From: Pseudoxanthomonas sp.
GTDB taxonomy: Bacteria; Pseudomonadota; Gammaproteobacteria; Xanthomonadales; Xanthomonadaceae
NCBI RefSeq assembly: GCF_035999195.1
Contig: NZ_DASYGY010000009.1
Location: 62,001 to 126,000 of the forward strand
Direction: 5' to 3'
DNA: 64,000 nucleotides
Part shown: positions 60,687 to 64,000 of the stretch, one piece after another
Position numbering within the stretch: the stretch's first letter is position 1
Layout of the letters: each line of letters starts with the position of its first letter
Translations under genes and position numbers: made by a program
The notes under the pieces: generated by a model
Databases searched by the model: none
What the model was told of the DNA's origin: nothing
Seen by the model: the letters and a program-made list of their open reading frames with translations, nothing else

Positions 60687-61094
60687 TCAGGCGGCCAGGA
60701 TGGGAGGTCGCAAACGGTGGGGCAGGCGCACGGAGGCGTGCGCGTCGGCGTGGTAGGTCGGGGCGTCCGCCGCGGGATAGCGCGATGGGTCCAATGGCGC
60801 CAGCCAGGTCACCGCCGGTGCATGCTGGGCACAGAAACCGTCGCAGTTGCCGGCCTTGCAGCACTCGGGCAGACCGGCATCGTCGTCGTGGTGGGCGGAC
60901 GGGGATGCGTCTTCGACATCCACCGTCATGTCCATCTGCACGCCTTCATGGCAGGGCGGAACGCCGTCGTCGGCCTGGGCCGTTGCCGCCATGTCGCCCA
61001 TCGCCATGCGCGTGGCGGCATGCGCGTACGCCGTGCCATTGAGCAGCAGTGCAAGGCAGAGCAGGGCACGGAGCAGGGTGGCGAAGCGGGGCAT
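60687..61094 (-). CDS. copL: CopL-type metal-binding copper regulator
   Basis: 135-residue secreted or membrane-associated protein with an N-terminal hydrophobic signal (residues 5-28). It is followed by Met, His, Asp and Cys clusters (PECCKAGNCDGFCAQH), as in Xanthomonas CopL, which is required for copper induction of copAB. It is the first gene of copLAB here, 118 bases upstream of copA. The assignment rests on position and metal-binding composition. Confidence 0.85.
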   Translation of the reverse strand: MPRFATLLRALLCLALLLNGTAYAHAATRMAMGDMAATAQADDGVPPCHEGVQMDMTVDVEDASPSAHHDDDAGLPECCKAGNCDGFCAQHAPAVTWLAPLDPSRYPAADAPTYHADAHASVRLPHRLRPPILAA

Positions 61095-61250
61095 GCGCGC
61101 ATGATACGCCAGCGGGAGCGCCTACCGTGGCGGAGGGGTTCAGCAAGCGTGAGCTGGCGGCGCACGCTGCCCAGGCCCACCGGGACACGATATCCTTGCC
61201 GGGCTTCAGAGGACTTCGGACAACGCGGCAATGGCATGGCGGGCACGGTA

Positions 61251-62252
61251 ATGACGAGCAACAGGCCCGCGGGCGTTTCCACCGATCCCTCCCGGCAGTC
61301 TCCGATCCCTCACCGCATCATCGTCGCCGACGTGGGCGGTACCTATGCGCGGCTGGGCTGGATCGACGCCGGCGGCAGCAACGAGATCCACGATTACCGC
61401 CGCTACGCCTGCGCCGAGCATCCCGACCTCGCCTCGATCCTCCGCGACTACGCCGCCGGCACGCCGTCCCATGGCGCGGTCGTGGCCATCGCGGGCGTGC
61501 TGGAGGGCGACCGGCTGATCAATTCCAACCTGCCATGGGCGGTGTCGGTGGAACAGACGCGCGCCGGTGCGGGTCTGGCCTGGGTGCAGCTGATCAACGA
61601 TTTCGAGGCCGTCGCCAATGCCGTGCCCACGCTGGCGCCGGACACCTTGTCGCCGCTGACGCCGTCGACCGTCTCGGGTGCGTCGTCACCGGCGCTGGTG
61701 ATCGGCCCGGGCACCGGGCTGGGCGCGGCGGTCTGGATCGAGGGCCAGCCGCCACGCGTGCTGCCGACGGAAGTCGGCCAGGCATCGCTGGCCGCCGGCA
61801 ATGCGCTGGAACTGGACATCGTGCGGCGCCTGCTGAAAGACCGTCCGTATCTGCACAACGAGCACGTGCTGTCCGGCCCGGGCCTGATGAATCTCTACCG
61901 GTGCCTATGCGAGCTGCGCGATGCGACGCCGGTGCACGCGGACGCGGGCGCGCTGGTGGCCGCGGCCGCGTTGGATCCGCTGGCACGCGAGACGCTGGAG
62001 ACGTTCTGCGGCTGGCTGGGCAGTGTCGTCGGTGATCTGGCCATCATCTTCGGTGCGCGGGTCGTGTACCTGGCCGGCGGCGTGACGGCGCATATTCCGG
62101 AGTTCCTGCACGACGGCCGGTTCCTGCAGCGCTACCTCAACAAGGGCGTGATGACCGAGCAACTGGAACGGGTGCCGGTGTGGCGGGTGGAACATGGGCA
62201 GTTGGGACTGCTGGGGGCGGTTGTTCATCGCAGAGAAACTGGTAGCCGCTAA
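61251..62252 (+). CDS. glk: Glucokinase
   Basis: Phosphorylates glucose with ATP in the cytosol. The ATG at 61251 gives 333 residues; an in-frame ATG at 61236 is also possible. Visible are the phosphate-binding VADVGGTYARLG, NSNLPWAVS, the LINDFEAVANAV catalytic Asp segment, GPGTGLGAA and VYLAGGVTAHI. It is divergent from copL. The final residues RRETGSR end at the boundary where base composition changes, so its 3' end may have been remodelled by the neighbouring island. Confidence 0.93.
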   Translation: MTSNRPAGVSTDPSRQSPIPHRIIVADVGGTYARLGWIDAGGSNEIHDYRRYACAEHPDLASILRDYAAGTPSHGAVVAIAGVLEGDRLINSNLPWAVSVEQTRAGAGLAWVQLINDFEAVANAVPTLAPDTLSPLTPSTVSGASSPALVIGPGTGLGAAVWIEGQPPRVLPTEVGQASLAAGNALELDIVRRLLKDRPYLHNEHVLSGPGLMNLYRCLCELRDATPVHADAGALVAAAALDPLARETLETFCGWLGSVVGDLAIIFGARVVYLAGGVTAHIPEFLHDGRFLQRYLNKGVMTEQLERVPVWRVEHGQLGLLGAVVHRRETGSR

Positions 62253-62294
62253 GTAACTGTTTCTTGGTACGCCTCGGCGCACCAGAGCGACTGG

Positions 62295-62349
62295 GCTTGC
62301 AATGACCATTGCAAGCAATGTGGGACTTCTCGGGACCAATGTAGACATT
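62295..62349. repeat. Palindromes at the glk/island boundary
   Basis: GCTTGCAA...TTGCAAGC (62295-62302 with 62309-62316) and AATGTAGACATT (62338-62349) are inverted repeats, and GGGAC-TTCTC-GGGAC between them is a short direct repeat. An 11-base direct repeat, CATCGCAGAGA, occurs at 62226-62236 inside glk and at 62367-62377. They may be element ends or recombinase sites. Confidence 0.45.
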
Positions 62350-62405
62350 CTTACCGCTTTGGTGCCCATCGCAGAGATTTTTCGGGCTGTAGAGTGTCTG
62401 CCTTT

Positions 62406-63698
62406 CTAACCAGTAGGCTGGTCTCCAAACCAGAGGAAGTCCAATCGGCTTCGCTGCCACCTTCTGCGAACGAAGACGACCGGCTTCCAGGCCACTCCCG
62501 GTGGCGTATGGGGGGACTCGATTTTGGCCAAGGTGTGATAGGCCGCGGTCGCGTATCCTCGGAACAATACTCGTCCGTAGGCACGCATGTAGTCGTCGAG
62601 GCGATCACAGTCCGCGTGTTGGGCCATCGTCAGGCAGATCTGCCGGAGAATGGCTTGGACGGGCCGAGAAAGGATGCGCCCGTCAAAATAGAGCCTGTCC
62701 TTAACACTATATGCCCTCACCAGAATTACAGAGGGGCGGGGCTGCCACTCCTCATACTCGGATGTGCCATCGATCCCCAAGCAGATTCGCTCGCGCTCGG
62801 AGAAGCTGCCGGCCGGAAACTTGGAAGCCACACAGCGCGACACCCGCTTCATGGGCAGTTCGAAGGAAAGGGGTAGCTCCAGGAAGAGATCCTTGGCTCT
62901 ACCTGTGTCACTTGCTATCCGTAAGAGATTAGCCCGTTCAGCATTCTCGGTTCTCTTAGCTTGATGTTGAACGGTCGACCGTCTGGTCAGGACATCCGTT
63001 GCTGTCGGTGAGGGGTGGCGCCAGGGGAGCTTGGTCTTGAAAAGCCCCATCGCCGCATCCTCCCAGAGGGGCAAGTCCTGCTCCAATCCGAATACGTCTC
63101 GCTGGATACGGCTTTCGCGGGCCCACTTCAGATACCGCCCCACGTGCCTGGTTCTGGCATTTATCAGCTTCGCAGGTTCCTGGAGCAGTTGCCGGTCATC
63201 CACAAAATCCATTCCGCACACGCACACTAGAGGCGATACGTCGGGCCGAATGCTCTTCCAGAGGGGCGCAGCGCAGGTAGGGCAGCGTGATGTCAGTGGG
63301 ACATCATGCCAGGGACAGCGATTGACCCAAGGCATTTGAAACAGCAGCGAGTGATATCCGGTCTGAAGGCATTCGAGACATACAGTCAATGTTGTGCGCC
63401 AGTGGATATGCGCATTACCGAATGCCTGCCACTGTTCAACATTCCACGAAGGACGCAACGCCGATGCAGATGGCACCGCCTTTAGTAGCGAATCAATCAG
63501 TTTCCGTGATCGGCATAAGCGCTGGCTCCAGTCTTCGCTATAAGTCAGGCGCACGCCCATTGTGGCGAAGGCGTCCGATGGGACGAAGTAGTTGATCCGT
63601 AGGTTCTGGACGACAAATCCAAAAGAGGAGATGCCAGCGAGATCACAGACATCGCGGTGACCAATGGTAGGTAGGCTGCTGCAATCAGAGGTCTTCAC
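62406..63698 (-). CDS. Zinc-finger protein resembling TniQ/TnsD transposition target selectors
   Basis: 430-residue protein from a GTG that overlaps the upstream frame by 14 bases. A central cysteine/histidine cluster reads Cys107-x2-Cys110, GYHSLLFQMPWVNRCPWH (Cys128, His131), Cys139-x2-Cys142, then Cys159-x-Cys161. This spacing and the 'PWV-CP-H-L--CP-C' pattern recall the TniQ/TnsD zinc finger; the rest is basic and helix-rich. Codon use is visibly less GC-rich than in the rest of the window. TniQ proteins choose target sites for Tn7- and Tn5053-like elements. The family call is tentative. Confidence 0.6.
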   Translation of the reverse strand: MKTSDCSSLPTIGHRDVCDLAGISSFGFVVQNLRINYFVPSDAFATMGVRLTYSEDWSQRLCRSRKLIDSLLKAVPSASALRPSWNVEQWQAFGNAHIHWRTTLTVCLECLQTGYHSLLFQMPWVNRCPWHDVPLTSRCPTCAAPLWKSIRPDVSPLVCVCGMDFVDDRQLLQEPAKLINARTRHVGRYLKWARESRIQRDVFGLEQDLPLWEDAAMGLFKTKLPWRHPSPTATDVLTRRSTVQHQAKRTENAERANLLRIASDTGRAKDLFLELPLSFELPMKRVSRCVASKFPAGSFSERERICLGIDGTSEYEEWQPRPSVILVRAYSVKDRLYFDGRILSRPVQAILRQICLTMAQHADCDRLDDYMRAYGRVLFRGYATAAYHTLAKIESPHTPPGVAWKPVVFVRRRWQRSRLDFLWFGDQPTG

Positions 63699-64000
63699 TG
63701 AAAACCACCTCGCCTGATTCGGCGTTGTACAGGGCCAGATCCGAGAAGCGAACGGCCGCGCCGATGTGCTCAGGAGTAAGTCCAGAAAAGCCAGGGGAGC
63801 AGATCACTCGAGTCGAAAGGAAGTATGCGATCAAGCTGGTTGCCTTCATGGGCCAATCATCAAACTGCGATCGACGAGCAGCCACTCTCTGGATGCAGCC
63901 CTCTTCCCATATCCGAGCGCTCTCATTACACATGCGGAACTCGCCCTCATAGATTCGCGGGGCGAGGTGCCTTGGTAAAGAAACACCGGCTCCCGCTGCA
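63685..64000 (-). CDS. Unknown protein, 5' part outside window
   Basis: The minus-strand frame is open from the window edge to the stop at 63685, about 104 visible residues ending AESGEVVFSEDL; an internal ATG at 63933 is not needed as a start. Sequence such as SLPRHLAPRIYEGEFR and RIWEEGCIQRVAARRSQFDDWP matches nothing I can name. It overlaps the TniQ-like gene by 14 bases, so the two are probably coupled, and it shares its lower GC content. In TniQ-bearing elements the preceding gene is often the ATPase TnsC/TniB, but I see no motif for that here. Confidence 0.6.
   Translation of the reverse strand, partial: AAGAGVSLPRHLAPRIYEGEFRMCNESARIWEEGCIQRVAARRSQFDDWPMKATSLIAYFLSTRVICSPGFSGLTPEHIGAAVRFSDLALYNAESGEVVFSEDL

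Noticed and set aside
58955..61042. 695-residue plus-strand frame across copA and copL
   Set aside because: Antisense shadow of copA with repetitive Arg/His/Val composition.

Overview
The window looks like a chromosomal segment of a yellow-pigmented member of the Xanthomonadaceae (Lysobacteraceae), most like Pseudoxanthomonas. Three things point there: uniformly GC-rich housekeeping genes, a complete xanthomonadin-type (brominated aryl polyene) pigment cluster, and three families of dispersed palindromic repeats that I know from this group. The genus is an inference from gene content and remembered protein sequences, not from a search.

Layout. 1-9020 is a plus-strand block: rpsA (5' end outside the window), ihfB, lapA, lapB, an envelope-glycan trio (GT4 glycan-lipid transferase, CapD/WbpM-like dehydratase, galU), then an amine-oxidase-like flavoprotein and csaA. 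9040-13516 is a minus-strand fatty-acid degradation operon (TetR regulator, fadN-like, fadA) with a PsrA-type operator upstream of the regulator. 13629-22831 holds ndk, rlmN, pilF, a RodZ-like gene, yfgM, bamB, der, moeA and a rhodanese-fused moeB. 22832-29000 holds an AraC/SDR divergent pair, a CPA2 antiporter, small genes, folD and a REPIN. 29088-34290 holds guaB, guaA, a repeat-boxed GIY-YIG gene that reads in frame into tadA, a DUF2721 gene and orn. 34412-40044 holds an MscS channel, the divergent ppsA/ppsR pair, small genes, and tRNA-Glu and tRNA-Ala.

40182-56496 is one co-directional, tightly overlapping run of 18 genes for an aryl polyene: three ketosynthase-family proteins, two ACPs, a ligase-dehydratase fusion, a second dehydratase, a ketoreductase, a thioesterase, acyl- and glycosyltransferases, a LolA-like protein, an MMPL exporter, a DUF3261 lipoprotein, an MIO ammonia-lyase and a flavin halogenase-like enzyme. 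Its order follows the ape clusters almost letter by letter; the lyase and the halogenase-like gene are the additions. 56500-61094 carries a lipoprotein serine hydrolase and copLAB copper resistance. glk (61251-62252) is the last core-like gene. From about 62260 to the end the DNA is visibly less GC-rich and carries a zinc-finger TniQ-like protein and the 3' part of an unknown gene, so a mobile island probably begins here.

The most interesting item is the 412-bp unit at 32252-32663: a single GIY-YIG nuclease gene boxed by perfect 34-bp inverted repeats, inserted just upstream of tadA. Next are a dispersed repeat that adds 12 residues to the N-terminus of GuaA, and the island edge at glk. No gene-free stretch exceeds 300 bases.
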